From positions 1,307,001 to 1,371,000 of the forward strand of contig CM034139.1 of NCBI GenBank assembly GCA_019914995.1: a DNA stretch of 64,000 bases, in the 5' to 3' direction. The notes under the pieces were generated by a model, which saw only the letters and a program-made list of their open reading frames with translations, made no database searches and was not told the DNA's origin. Within the stretch, counting starts at the first letter, position 1, and every line of letters begins with the position of its first letter. The DNA is from Acanthochlamys bracteata. Taxonomy: Eukaryota; Streptophyta; Magnoliopsida; Pandanales; Velloziaceae. The position numbers and the translations under genes were made by a program. This document shows positions 12,713 to 23,839 of this stretch, one piece after another.

Positions 12713-12787
12713 TTCTCTCTAGCCAAATATTATTAGGGAGTGCGTGTGGAGTGTATGGAAGGTAGGGAGTGCATGCATCTATCCCAT
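12713..12787. mobile_element. Right arm of a MITE (family of 31531-31950)
   Basis: The segment beginning TCTCTAGCCAAATATT and ending GCATGCATCTATCCC closely matches the right terminal arm of the MITE at 31531-31950 (AGCCAAATATT ... GCATACATCCTATCCC). Like that copy, it runs straight into a (TA)n tract. No left arm was found upstream, so this copy is truncated. Confidence 0.6.
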
Positions 12788-12810
12788 ATATATATATATA
12801 TGTGGTGAGG

Positions 12811-14650
12811 GATATGGGCACTCCCTCCTTATAGACACTATTGGATTACTGTAAACACTCCGTTAAATGGATGGCTTTGATTGCTTATCTGTTTAATCAT
12901 AACCCTTCGTTTCTTATACTTTATGTTATCACGTTTTATTTTCTTTTACAGATCTCGCTGAGATGGCTCTCGCGAACCGCGCGGATGTCATTTAGATCTT
13001 GTTTGGTCTTCAGCTCCGACGGTGCTGTGCGTCTTCTCTCCTTCGATCTTCATCTTTGTTCTCCTCCTCTGTCCCGTCTTCGTCTCTGATCTCATCCTCT
13101 GGGCCGTTTTCGTCTCCGGCACCGTGAAACAAAAATCCTCTTTCTAGCCTAGCGGATCTTGGCTAGATCTCGCTCCGTTTTCGTTTCCAATGGCACTGCT
13201 GCTCCTCTCATTTGGTCTTCGTCTCCGATCTCCTTCGATTGTGTCCCTCAAATTCTTTTTTTTTTTGACATTTGTTAATTTATTTTTATTCTGTTGATTT
13301 ATTTTATTTTATTTTTTTTGCTCGATTTGTTTTTTTTGTTTTATTCTATTAATTTATTTTTTTTGTTTGAATTGTTCTTGGTTTTTTTCAATTTGTTTTT
13401 AAATTTTTTTAAATTATTTTATTTCACGGTATATATTGGTTTGATTTTACGATATATTGGTTAGATTTATATGGTGTATCGGCTTGAATCATCGGTGGGA
13501 GGAATGAATTGTTGAATGTGTGGTGGCATTTCTGGCCATATTTGAATCATCGATTTGGCTATGTTTGTGTGTGTTGCAACACGAAATCAAACCAAGTTGG
13601 GCTACAGTGTGGCATGTTTGTTCGTGTTGCAACTGGCATGAAATCATGATGGATACGGTGAGACAATAGAGGAAGCAATTTGCATAATATAGGACCTGTT
13701 AGATTCTTTTCTATTCTCTATTCTGCAATTCATCTTAATGTAGACAGCAAGGCAGTAGGATGGCCGTTGGCTAAACCAGACGGCAACCATTGTAGCTGTA
13801 ATTATAGAAAAACAGTGTAGATAGAAAGAGAGCAGTATATTTGTGAAAATAGAATTGTGTGTCATTTCTAAATTTAACTCTTTGAGCAAATGCCAATTTG
13901 AGCTCCTCCTCTCTTTCATCTATTTGTAATACGGAATTGTAATCTCCAGAAAAAATGTATCTGTGGGAACGTTGTAATCTCTACATCTAATTTTTTTATT
14001 CAATACAGCTACCCGTGTAATCTATCTGAACGTAAAAACAGTTAAATTACAAATGAAAATTCTTGAGAAGTGTCATTTTTTTTGTTGATAAATATGCTAG
14101 CAATTGATGAATGCGCTAACAAAAAACAAAATTTATTATGGGTGATCAGTTTTATTACTGCTAAAAGATGAAGAAAAAAAGATGTAAACTAAAACTTTTA
14201 TTTTTGCTCAAAGATGAACGAAAAAAAAAGACATGCAAATTAGAAAGTTTTATTTCTGCTCAAAGATGAACGGAAAAAAATATATATATATGCAAATTAG
14301 AAACTCTTATTTTTGCTGAAAGATGAACGAAAACAAAACAAAAAGACATGCAAAATAGAAAGTTTTATTTCAATCTTGTTAACTCTTACCCATCATTTAA
14401 TGCTATGGCGTTCATCTTATGCCCCTGCAGAGAGTTTCCCGCAGACTATATTTCTTCTTCTCTTTTGTTTTTCTTCTTCTTTTGCATTCTTCTTTCTCAG
14501 AGACTCTATTCTATCTAACTTGCTCTTTGTTTTCTTCCACGCACGGTTCAACTTACTTCATTATTTTTTCTTTCTGTCTTCACCAACGATGACAAATTTC
14601 TTTGACGTCTCTTATTTCTTTCTATGGCTCAGCCCATCAGTAATAGCTAT
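12811..14650 (+). repeat. Left terminal inverted repeat of MULE1
   Basis: Reverse-complement similarity to about 23840-25598 runs through most of its length. Shared landmarks include GATATGGGCACTC, CTGTAAACACTC/CTGTAGACACTC, the TTCGTCTCCGATCTC block and CACGCACGGTTC. A subterminal stretch at about 13425-13490 repeats a TATATTGGTTTGAT-like unit. A later stretch (14160-14370) repeats CTCAAAGATGAACGAAAA. Confidence 0.85.
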
Positions 14651-14779
14651 AAAATAGTTGGAAGATTTGAAGAAGATTCTTATCTTTCTGGATGAAATTT
14701 TATAGTACCGATAGAAAAACAAGCTTAACAAAATTAAAACAAAAATCATTACTTAGTTTTTAATTTTTCATTGAAGCTA

Positions 14780-17592
14780 AACAGAATGAAGAGAACTATG
14801 GTAAAAAAAAAAAGTTTCTCTATTTTGTCGATTTCTTGACACAATTTCTTTATTTAACTTTAGAGCCAAATGAGACTGAATGTTCCTCTGCTTCAACTCC
14901 GGACATATCAACATCTCAAAAGAAAATTTCACCTTATTTAGATATGATTATTCCAAGTCTAGAAGCTACAAAAGAAATGTATATATTACATGGAAGAAAT
15001 AACGGATTTGATGTTGTTACGAGAAGCATGGAGAAAGAAAATTCAGGTTCTGATGAAGTCACTAATTGTCTAATGACTTGTGCACGTTTTGGAAATTATA
15101 GAGATCATGATACAAGAAAACAAATGAGGAGACGGAGATAGAAGCTGGTGAAAAGAGAAATAGAAATACAACAAAATGTGGGTGTCCGGCAAAAATCAAA
15201 GTCAATAAGTAACCTACTAGATTGTGGAAGGTGACTCAGTATATTGACGAGTATAATCACAATCTAGTCAGTCCAGCAAAACGAATGCGTATGCCTATCT
15301 GTAAGCATATGCCCGCTGCAGTTAAGATGTTGATTGATTCATTTCGTGATGAAGACATACTAGTGAACAAAGTTGCAGACATACTTGACGAACCACAGAC
15401 TGGTTTTGATGATAGAAATTGTTGGAATCATTTGGGACCTTCGAAGGAGTAGAAAAAGCCTATCAAAGGCGACGCAACTGCAACACTTGATTTTTTTAAG
15501 AAGAAGAGTTTATAAGATCCTCACTTTTTTTATGCAATACAAATTGATTTTTTTAAGAAGAAGAGTTTATAAGATCCTCACTTGTTTTACGTAATACAAA
15601 TGGATAATGAAGCAAAGGCAATAAACCATTTTTTGGGTAGATGGTCGATCACGTGCAGTTTGAATATTTTGGTGATGCCATCTTCTTCGACACAATATAC
15701 AATAAGAATGTGTATGAAATGGCTCTTATGCCGTTTACAGGAGTTTATCACCATATGCAATCGATTCAGTTTGGTTGTGCTTTGGTTTTGGATGAAACAG
15801 AAGAGTCTTTTACTTGGCTTTTTGAGACCTGACTTGCAGTTATGGGTGGACGCGCCCCATCTTCTATTATCACAGATTAAGACAGAGCTATGATTGCTAC
15901 AGTTGAGAAGGTATTTTTCAATACTCGATAGCGATTTTGCTTATGGCATGTGATGAAGAATTGCAAAAAATTGTCACACATTTATTTCAAGAAGTCGCGA
16001 TTCAAGAAAGAAATCAAAATGTGTATTAGAGAAAGTTATAATCCTAATGACTTTTAAACAAGATGGAATGAATTGCTATATACGCATAACTTACAAGAGA
16101 ATGAAGGGCTTCAAGGGATGTATGAAATACAAAGAAAGTGGGTTCCAATTTATCATTTGGATACTTTCTATACTGGTATGAACACTACAGGCCGCTCTGA
16201 ATGTATGAACTCCATTTATAGTAATTTTTTCAGTTCGACTACAACTCTTTGTGAGTTTATTTTAAAGAATGAGAAGTGATTGGCTAAAATTGTTAAAAAG
16301 AAAAGAAAGAAGATTATATTAGTGAACACACTAATCGTATTATTGATAGTCATGACTTTTTTTTTTATGAGTGCAACAAATGTGTACACGAGAGATGTGT
16401 ACAATAGGTTTAAAAAAGAATTTGAAAACTCAAGTTGAATATGTGTTGCATGATGATGAAAAGGGAAGTGATGGCTGCACTTGCTACATTTATAAATCTC
16501 GACTGCTTGGTGAATTATGTGAGTGGAAAGTGAAAGTCAATAATGCTAGCAAAGAATGCCACTATCAAGGTTGTCAAAATCGGAATCTTAGGTAGAATCC
16601 TTTCACTTGAGTATGATCGTAAAATCGGAATCTTAAAGTAAGATCGTAAGATTTTACATACTGATAAATTTATGAAATTTTTTTTTTTTTCAATACCATT
16701 AAAAATTTTTTATAAAAGTTTTTTTAATATTTTTTCTAAAAATTTTATTACATTTAAAAAATTTTATTTCTTTTAAAATTTATAAATAATTACTCTATAT
16801 TTTATAGAAAATTTGTCAAAATTATAATTTTTCAGAAAATCTTCAAACTTTTATAGAAAACTCTCTAAATTTTATAAAAAATCTCTTTCAAATATAGTTA
16901 ATTACAAAAATTCTTCAAAAGTAAAATCATATAAGATGTAAAAAGATCAGGATCTTACTAATTTTAAGATTTAAATCGTGATTTAGGTGGAATTTTACTC
17001 AAAAAAGATTTTACTTGAAATCGGGATCGTTTAGTTGAAGTAAAATCGTAAGATTTTAAGATTTAAATCGGAATTTTGATAACATTGGTCACTATACATG
17101 CAAGTTGTTTGAGTTTGAAGGGATTCCTTGTGGACAATTGATAAAAGTTTTTCAGTCCCATGATATAGTAAAACACCGGATCACTTCATTCTTAAGAGGT
17201 GGATGAAAGGGGATAAAAAATACAGAGTTGAGTACGATGTTAGAACAATGCAAGGCTATAACAACTCTGATATACTAAGAGCTGACCAACTATTAAACTT
17301 TCCAATCAGTTGTCCAATGAAGCTAGTGAAGCAGATGAGACTTTCCAATTGATGTTGCAGACATTAAAACAATTATTGCTGCAGATTAAAGAAGTAACGA
17401 AAAATAGAAAAAGGTCAGATGATTCATGTGCTGCCAATGAGACTTCACAATCAGTTGTTAATGCATTTCAAGTTCTACTTTTGAATCCCTACATCTCGCA
17501 AATAAAAGGGAGGAACAAAGAAAGGAAGGCCTCCAATTGTGGTAGTAGAAGAATAAAAAATGGTTTGGATAAAGCCGTCGCAAGAGCTAAAG
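14780..17592 (+). pseudogene. MULE1 transposase, main part (FAR1-MULE-SWIM), decayed
   Basis: The transposase cuts and joins element ends, and its FAR1/WRKY-GCM1-type N-terminus binds DNA. The parts in order are a FAR1 region around 14930-15215 (SLEATKEMYILHGRNNGFDVVT, then KCGCPAKIKVNK), a linker rich in conserved residues (KRMRMPICKHMPAAVK, NKVADILDEP, DRNCWNHLGP), and the MULE catalytic domain at about 15640-15960. The catalytic domain has FFDTIYNKNVYEM with the first Asp, ITDxDRAMI with the second, and FCLWHVMKN as the C/H motif. A SWIM zinc-binding stretch lies at about 17090-17130 (CKLFEFEGIPCGQ; His replaced by Gln). The frame is broken by a frameshift between 15141 and 15180, stops at 15450-15452 and 15830-15832, and several others. 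A short direct repeat (TTTTTTAAGAAGAAGAGTTTA) occurs at about 15490 and 15548. The MITE at 16569-17089 splits the SWIM module. Not functional. Confidence 0.85.
16569..17089. mobile_element. MITE inside the MULE1 transposase, 9-bp duplication
   Basis: The transposase reading (KECHY ... CKLFEFEG) is interrupted by about 520 bp of AT-rich DNA. The termini are similar in inverted orientation (GGTTGTCAAAATCGGAATC on the left; CGGAATTTTGATAACATTGG on the right). The segment is flanked by CACTATCAA (16560-16568) and CACTATACA (17090-17098), a 9-bp target duplication with two mismatches. The inside repeats AAAATCGTAAGATTTTA-like units. A 9-bp duplication fits a Mutator-type MITE. Confidence 0.65.
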
Positions 17593-17976
17593 TGTCACAG
17601 ATGCAACGGCAACATCAACAAGACAAGGGATGCGAACCAGAGGCTACAAGGCAAGGAAGCATTCAAAGGGATGCATAGGTTGTGGGGAGCATCAATCGGC
17701 AGTGAATCAGCTAGAGTAATCTAGAAACATATCAAAATTATATGCTATTTACTTTCATAAGGAAATAAATATTTAATTACCAAATTTGCAGGGATTCTTC
17801 TAGATTTAGTGAGATTATGACTCTGACCAGATCTAGGTGGGAAGAGTCTATAAATAAGTTTTCTTGTAACATTTGGAGGATATGGAGAATTAAGTTTTGT
17901 TTTTCATTTCATTATTTTTCAGCTTGTAGTTGATCATAGAGTTATTCTACGATTCATGTGATCACAGATCGTAACA
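17593..17976 (+). repeat. 5' LTR of gypsy element B
   Basis: A direct repeat of about 384 bp beginning TGTCACAGAT and ending CGTAACA, matched at 22894-23275. A TATAAATAAG box near 17850 is a plausible LTR promoter. The PBS GTGGTATCAGTCG follows at about 17978. Confidence 0.93.
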
Positions 17977-18078
17977 AGTGGTATCAGTCGAATACATCCA
18001 ATGGAGCACGCAACGTCGAATACATCCGAGTCACTAAAATCACCTTCATCATCGTAATCGGTCATTGCAGGAATTTTC

Positions 18079-19500
18079 ATGCAAACACCGCCGACCCCTT
18101 TGAAGACACAATATCCTAACTCTCATATTGAGGCGGATCAACTCGAACAATATGATGCTCTCGCCTCTAATCTTGCTGGGCAACTTGCGCACATAGCGGC
18201 GGACTTTGCAGAGTTGCACAAGGTGGTTACATCATCTTGGCAACACAAAAAGGAATTAGAAACTTTAAATTTTCTCAGCACACCAATCAGTAACATAGCA
18301 CCTTCTAGCTATGTTGTAAACCAACCCCCATATACACCCTTAACCACGGCCGCCCCTAGTATTCCGACATACCCTCCAATGACCATTGCTGGAACTAATA
18401 TTCCTATACACTTTCCTACTGCAACAAGCCTAATGGCCCTTACACATCTAAACACCCCACTGCCCACTCTTCCTGACTGACAAATAATTCCTGATCCATA
18501 ACTAATCAATACATTAACAACACCTTATACATCTGACCAAACTCATAATCCACGTACAACTAATACTCCACCAACACCCAATGCAGCTCAACAAGCAACC
18601 CCTCATCTACGTATCACTAATACCCTTCCAGCACCACAGCCAATACCTTTTTCACCGCCATTGCCTTACTTACAGCCACCAACTTACCAAACATGCCAAC
18701 AATCATACCCTCAACCAACAACCCCACCACCAGTTCACCAAACAACTTCCTATACCAACCCCCAACGGCACCGAACCCCAAACATCTGTCTCAAGGGAAC
18801 GTCATAAGTTTCCCACCTTCGATGGCAGGGAGCCTTATGAATGGTTATATTCGGCAAAGAGATATTTGAAGTACCATAAGACTGCAGCTTGGGATCGTGT
18901 ACCAATTATTTCTATATACTTTCAAGGAGAAGCTAATCGGTGGTATCAAAATTATGAGAGGGACCGGCCACATCACTCCTGGGATGATCTTACTTCGGCA
19001 TTACTTGGTCGATTTGGTCAGACCGCCTTCGGTAATGCAAGCTTCTCCCTTCAGCAACTTAAACAAACAGGCTCGGTTACCAAATATCAAGCAGCATTTG
19101 AAGACTTGCGTACTAAGTTGCCGTACGCCACTGAAGATTATCTCATCGGGAGTTTCTGTGGTGGACTGTCCAAACCAATCGCTATGGATGTCATGGCAAG
19201 ACAACCTATAGAGTTACAACAAGCATATATTTTGGCGCAGCTTTACGAGGAGAAGTTAGCAAATGAGCGTTCCATGACTTCCACCCAACGCTTCAGAACA
19301 TCGACAACACAACTAAGACATACTTCTTTTGGGCCAGCTAACATCCACTATAGGGGGCTCATCTTCAGCGACACCAAGTTCCACGGCTAACTGGCATTGT
19401 ACGGGACTGTCAACTGTTGAGATCAATGCAAGAAGAGCCAAGGGTCTTTGTTTCTACTGCGATGCCAAGTACGAACGAGGTCACCAATGCACTATCAAGT
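18079..19500 (+). pseudogene. gag region of element B
   Basis: A proline/threonine-rich N-terminal part is followed by the gag core (RHKFPTFDGREPYEWLYSA, GEANRWYQNYERDR, HHSWDDLTSALLGRFG). A CCHC-like knuckle follows near 19455-19495 (CFYCDAKYERGHQC). It is very similar to element A's gag, so A and B are sister families. Fossil; limits approximate. Confidence 0.87.
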
Positions 19501-19599
19501 TGTACTATATAGTTAGACAAGAAAAGGAGGATAGCGAGGAAATATCACTCGTCGACTTGACTAATGAAACCATGGCAGAAGATGCCACTCTCTCCCTAA

Positions 19600-21460
19600 G
19601 CACAATGCATGGCTTAGTAGGGCCGCAAACAATTTGAGTGGTTGGAAAAATCAAGAGGCAAGCGGTTTTTATTTTGATCGGCTCCGGGAGTACCCACAAC
19701 TTTATTTCAGGAAGACTTGCTAAACACTTACTCCTGGTTGCCAACAATGTGCGTCCTTTGAAAGTGGAGTTAGCGAATGGTAGACCACACTCAATAGAGG
19801 TGATTCATAAGAGGATACCTATATTAGTGCAAGGAGCTGAGATGATCGTTGATGTATATCCGTTTCCCTTAGGAGGAATGGATTTAGTGCTTGGGATATA
19901 ATGGTTGGAGCGTTTAGGCGATGTCATATGCAATTGGCATCGATCGGATATGCGGTTCACGCTTCATGGTCGGGAGTTCGTTCTGCAAGGCATTCGTGAG
20001 GGTAATGTGTCTCAATTAATGACCCTTTGTCCTAAACATATGCTTTGCTCTCTACGCTTATTGGCTATCTCTTCCACCACTGATGGGCGATGTGAAAGTC
20101 AGACAATGCCTGCAGATCTGCAGAAGTTGATAGAGGAGCACGCATCTGTTTTCAAGCCAATACTTGGTCTTCTGCCAAAGAGATCACATGACCATGGAAT
20201 ACCTTTGCTTCCTGGTTCACAACCTGCCAACGTGAGACCTTATTGGTACCCTCACATACAAAAGACCTAGATTGAGAGGACGGTCGCCAAAATGTTATGG
20301 CAGGGCATCATACGCCCAAGTAGCTCAGCTTTCTCTTCTCCTATGCTATTGGTAAAGAAAAAGATGGCTAATGGCATTTTTGGGTAGATTATCGGGCCCT
20401 CAACGATATAACTGTGAAGGATAAGTACCCCATACCTATAATCGACGAGCTATTGGACGAGTTGCATGGTATTAAGTGCTTCTCAAAACTTGACTTGAAG
20501 TCGGGCTATCATCAGATTCGTGTCAAAGATAGTGACATATACAAGACAGCTTTTCGCACGCACGATGGGCACTATGAGTTCCTCATTATGCCGTTTGGTT
20601 TGACAAATGCGCCTTCGACATTTCAATCCTTGATGAATGAGGTTTTTTTACCCTATCTACGCAAGTTAGTACTAGTTTTCTTTGATGACATCCTTGTTTT
20701 TAGAAGTAATTGGTAGGACCATCTTCGGCACCTCGCCATTGTTTTATCTACGTTGCAGGAACATCGTCTTTATGCTAATTTGGCCAAATGCAAATTTGGC
20801 CGCAAACAACTGGAGTATCTCGGACATATTGTATCTGAACAAGGGCTTGCAGCCGATCCTGTAATGGTGGATGCCATGTTAAGTTGGCCAACTCCCAAAT
20901 CTATCACCGAGCTGAGAGGGTTTTTGGGACTCAAGGGCTACTACCGTCGATTCGACAAAGGATATGGGCTATTGGCAGCTCCCTTAACAGCTCTATTAAA
21001 GCAAAACTCATTTACTTGGACAACCGACGCGGAGGCCGCCTTTCAACACCTAAAGCAAGCAATGTCTACTACGCCTATGCTAGCCACCCCGAACTTCAAT
21101 CAAGCTTTCATAGTAGAAACTGATGCATCCGGGAAGGGAATAGGGGCAATGCTATTACAAAACAATCGTCCGACTGCTTATTTTAGCAAGTCACTATCAG
21201 GTACGTCTCTTACAAAGTCTACATATGAAAAAGAGTTAATGGCATTAGTTCTAGCAATACAGAAATGGCGTCCCTATTTAATAGGCAATCGGTTTATAAT
21301 CAAAACCGATCATTTGAGTCTGAATATTTGCTGGAGCAAAGGATTTCTAGTCAAGAGCAACATAAATGGCTTGTTAACTTGCTTGGGTATGATTATCGCA
21401 TTGAGTAGTCGGGCGGGCAAACATAACACGGTGGCAGATGCTCTATCGCGAGTGCCTGAA
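19600..21460 (+). pseudogene. Protease, RT and RNase H region of element B
   Basis: A protease region with GSGSTHNFI lies at about 19670-19900. The RT region at about 20260-20720 contains [39 protein letters not shown] and FFDDILVF. The RNase H region at about 20880-21450 contains the ETDASGKGIGAML and TAYFSKSLSG motifs and a DALSRVPEA end. Fossil; limits approximate. Confidence 0.88.
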
Positions 21461-21599
21461 GCTACTCTTATAGCTATATGTATGCAACAATCTTCCTTTT
21501 GGGATGACTTGAGCCATGCTCGGCAAAATGACCATAGTATTATCTCTTTGATTGATGCGGCTAAAGATAGAACCCATTGAGACCTCTCTATCGCTCATG

Positions 21600-22880
21600 G
21601 GTTCCTCTTGTACCAAGGATGTTTATGGGTTCCAAAGGATATTTCCCTACTACAACAGCTCTTATTCAAGTCCCACAACTCAGCTGCAGGTGGCCATGGA
21701 GGTCGCTTTCGTACATACAAGCGCTTAAGCCAGCAGTTCTATTGGCCAGGTATGTCTAAGGAAGTCCAACAATATATCCAAGAGTGTCCTACGTGTGCCA
21801 AAGCTAAAGCAGAGACGTTACGACCTGCCGAATTACTATAACCCTTGCTGATCCCAGATAAAATATGGTTTGATATTGCTATGGACTTCATTAATGGATT
21901 GCCAGTATCAGAAGGAAAGAACGTTATTATGGTGGTAGTTGATCGGCTTAGTAAGTATGCTCACTTTATTCCACTTAAGCATCCTTATTCGGCTATTAGT
22001 GTCACTTTGGCATTTGTAAAGGAAGTGGTTAAATTGCATGGTTGTCCTTCTTCAATTGTGTCAGATAGAGATTCCGTCTTCATGAGTACCTTCTGGTAAG
22101 AGCTGCATCGCTTACAAGGGACTACGCTACATATGAGCTCAGCATATCACCCACAAACGGACGACCAATCTAAAATCGTCAACAGAGGATTGGAGACGTA
22201 TTTATGCTGCTTTGTGGGGGAACACCCACAACATTAGATGCGTTGGCTTCATTGGGCGGAATATTCTTATAACACTCATGTACATTTTGCCACAAATGTT
22301 TCTCCATTTGAAGCCGTCTATGGGAGACCCCCACCATTACTTGTATCGTGTGACCCAGGTTCCCTTTAGTCTGAGCTTGTGGGAGCACAAGTGCATGAGC
22401 GAGATGTGATCTTACAAGAGCTGCGGCATCCTCTATGCCAGGCATAGAATCGGATGAAACAACTTAATGATAAGCATCGCCGGGACAAGCAAAACCTGGT
22501 CGGAGATTGGGTCCTTTTGAAGCTTCAGCCGTATCAGCAGACTTCTATTGCTGAGCGCTGCAACCATAAATTATGGTAAAAGTCCTATGGACCCTATCAG
22601 ATCATAGGGCGAGTTGGGCAAGTGGCATATAAATTGGACCTTCCCACCGAATCTCGTATTCATCCCGTGTTCCACATCTCGCAGCTAAAAGACTATCGCT
22701 CCACTGCAGTGGTTCACCTTGGTGATCTACCACAAGTGTTTAATGAACTTGTTCCTTTTGAGCTAAGATCAAGCCATTTGGATGGTAAAAATGAGGAGGT
22801 AACTCAGCTGACCACTTAAGAGGAGTACTCATTTCCTACTGACTCGTCGTTAGTCAACCTTGCGGATGAGATTAACTCTC
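21600..22880 (+). pseudogene. Integrase and C-terminal region of element B
   Basis: A zinc-binding N-terminus (KSHNSAAGGHGGRFRTYKRL, then CPTCAKAKA) is followed by the integrase core ([36 protein letters not shown]). A C-terminal module follows ([20 protein letters not shown]). A chromodomain is not clearly readable in this copy. Fossil; limits approximate. Confidence 0.85.
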
Positions 22881-22893
22881 CAGGGGAAGGGAA

Positions 22894-23275
22894 TGTCACA
22901 GATACAATGGCAACATCAACAATACAAGGGATGCCAACTAGAGGCTACAAGGCAAGGAAGCATTCAAAGGGATGCATAGGTTGTGGGGAGCATCAATCGG
23001 CAACGAATCAGCTAGAGTAATCTAGAAACATATCAATTATATGCTATTTACTTTCATTAGGAAATAAATATTTAGTTACCAAGTTTGTAAGAATTCTTCT
23101 AGATTTAGTGAGATTATGACACTGACCAGATCTAGGTGGGAAGAGTCTGTAAATAAGTGTTCTTGTAACATTTGAAGGACATGGAGAATTAAGTTTTGTT
23201 TTTCATTTTATTATTTTTCAGCTTGTAGTTGATCATAGAGTTATTCTACGATTCGTGCGATCACGAATCATAACA
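22894..23275 (+). repeat. 3' LTR of gypsy element B
   Basis: The direct repeat partner of 17593-17976, preceded by the purine tract AGGGGAAGGGAA and followed by TAAAG. Confidence 0.93.
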
Positions 23276-23600
23276 TAAAGCCAAGACATGGAGAAGATGT
23301 GCTTGTTGTAACAAGTTGGCATTAAACACGACAAGCAAAATTATCCTGAAAATCCAAATAAAAAGAAGAAAATAAGTAAGTGTAGTGATTACTTAGTTTT
23401 GATTCTGAATATAATAACTATTTTTTAGGAATTCAAATTAGTATTGACAATTTTTAAACTTTTTTCTTTGAAAGTCAACAGAGATATGCTGAAGAAGACA
23501 AAGATGAATATTATAATAATTGTACACTTGCAAATGAAGACTGCGACAGTGATGATGAAACATCAATGGATGATGGCCCCTTATATAGCTTTGTATGAGC
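23276..23600 (+). pseudogene. MULE1 transposase, C-terminal zinc knuckle and acidic tail
   Basis: The MULE1 gene resumes after element B. WRRCACCNKLALNTTSK corresponds to the knuckle in MULE2 (MRCTRCNKLGVRYDKRNC) and in the 43-kb fragment (RRCAYCNTTGVKHDKRNC). In this copy the last His/Cys ligands are not conserved. Near 23480-23590 an acidic tail (DEYYNNCTLANEDCDSDDET in one frame) parallels the Asp/Glu-rich end of MULE2. The gene is decayed. Confidence 0.65.
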
Positions 23601-23839
23601 TATATGGCTTTTGTCAAGTGTTTCAATTATATATACTTTTAGTTCAAGTGTATGAGCGCAATCGGCTTTTGATATAAGCTGTATATATTTTTTGTTAGCT
23701 TTTGAATTATATAGTATAGCTTTTGATATCAGCTATTGCTATGAGCTATATAAATTAAATAGTTTTTTATCTGAGCTGTTGAAATTGTGTCAAAGATATA
23801 GAAATTTATAGAGCAGAGGAAACTTTCTTTTTTTGGTTA

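Larger units (their letters stand above)
17593..23275 (+). mobile_element. Gypsy element B: LTR retrotransposon fossil nested in MULE1
   Basis: A Ty3/gypsy chromovirus-type element with LTRs, PBS, gag, protease, RT, RNase H and integrase in order. It is flanked on both sides by TAAAG (17588-17592 and 23276-23280), a perfect 5-bp target duplication. It lies inside the MULE1 transposase gene, whose zinc-knuckle region resumes at 23276. LTR divergence by eye is about 6 percent, suggesting roughly 2 million years at a generic plant rate, older than element A. It is broken, with around ten breaks. The gag and pol motifs are close to those of element A. Confidence 0.93.

Noticed and set aside
13000-13300. 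GC-richer open frames in the MULE1 TIR suggesting a captured gene
   Set aside because: The same frames occur mirrored in the right TIR and show no family motifs; they are explained by the inverted repeat.
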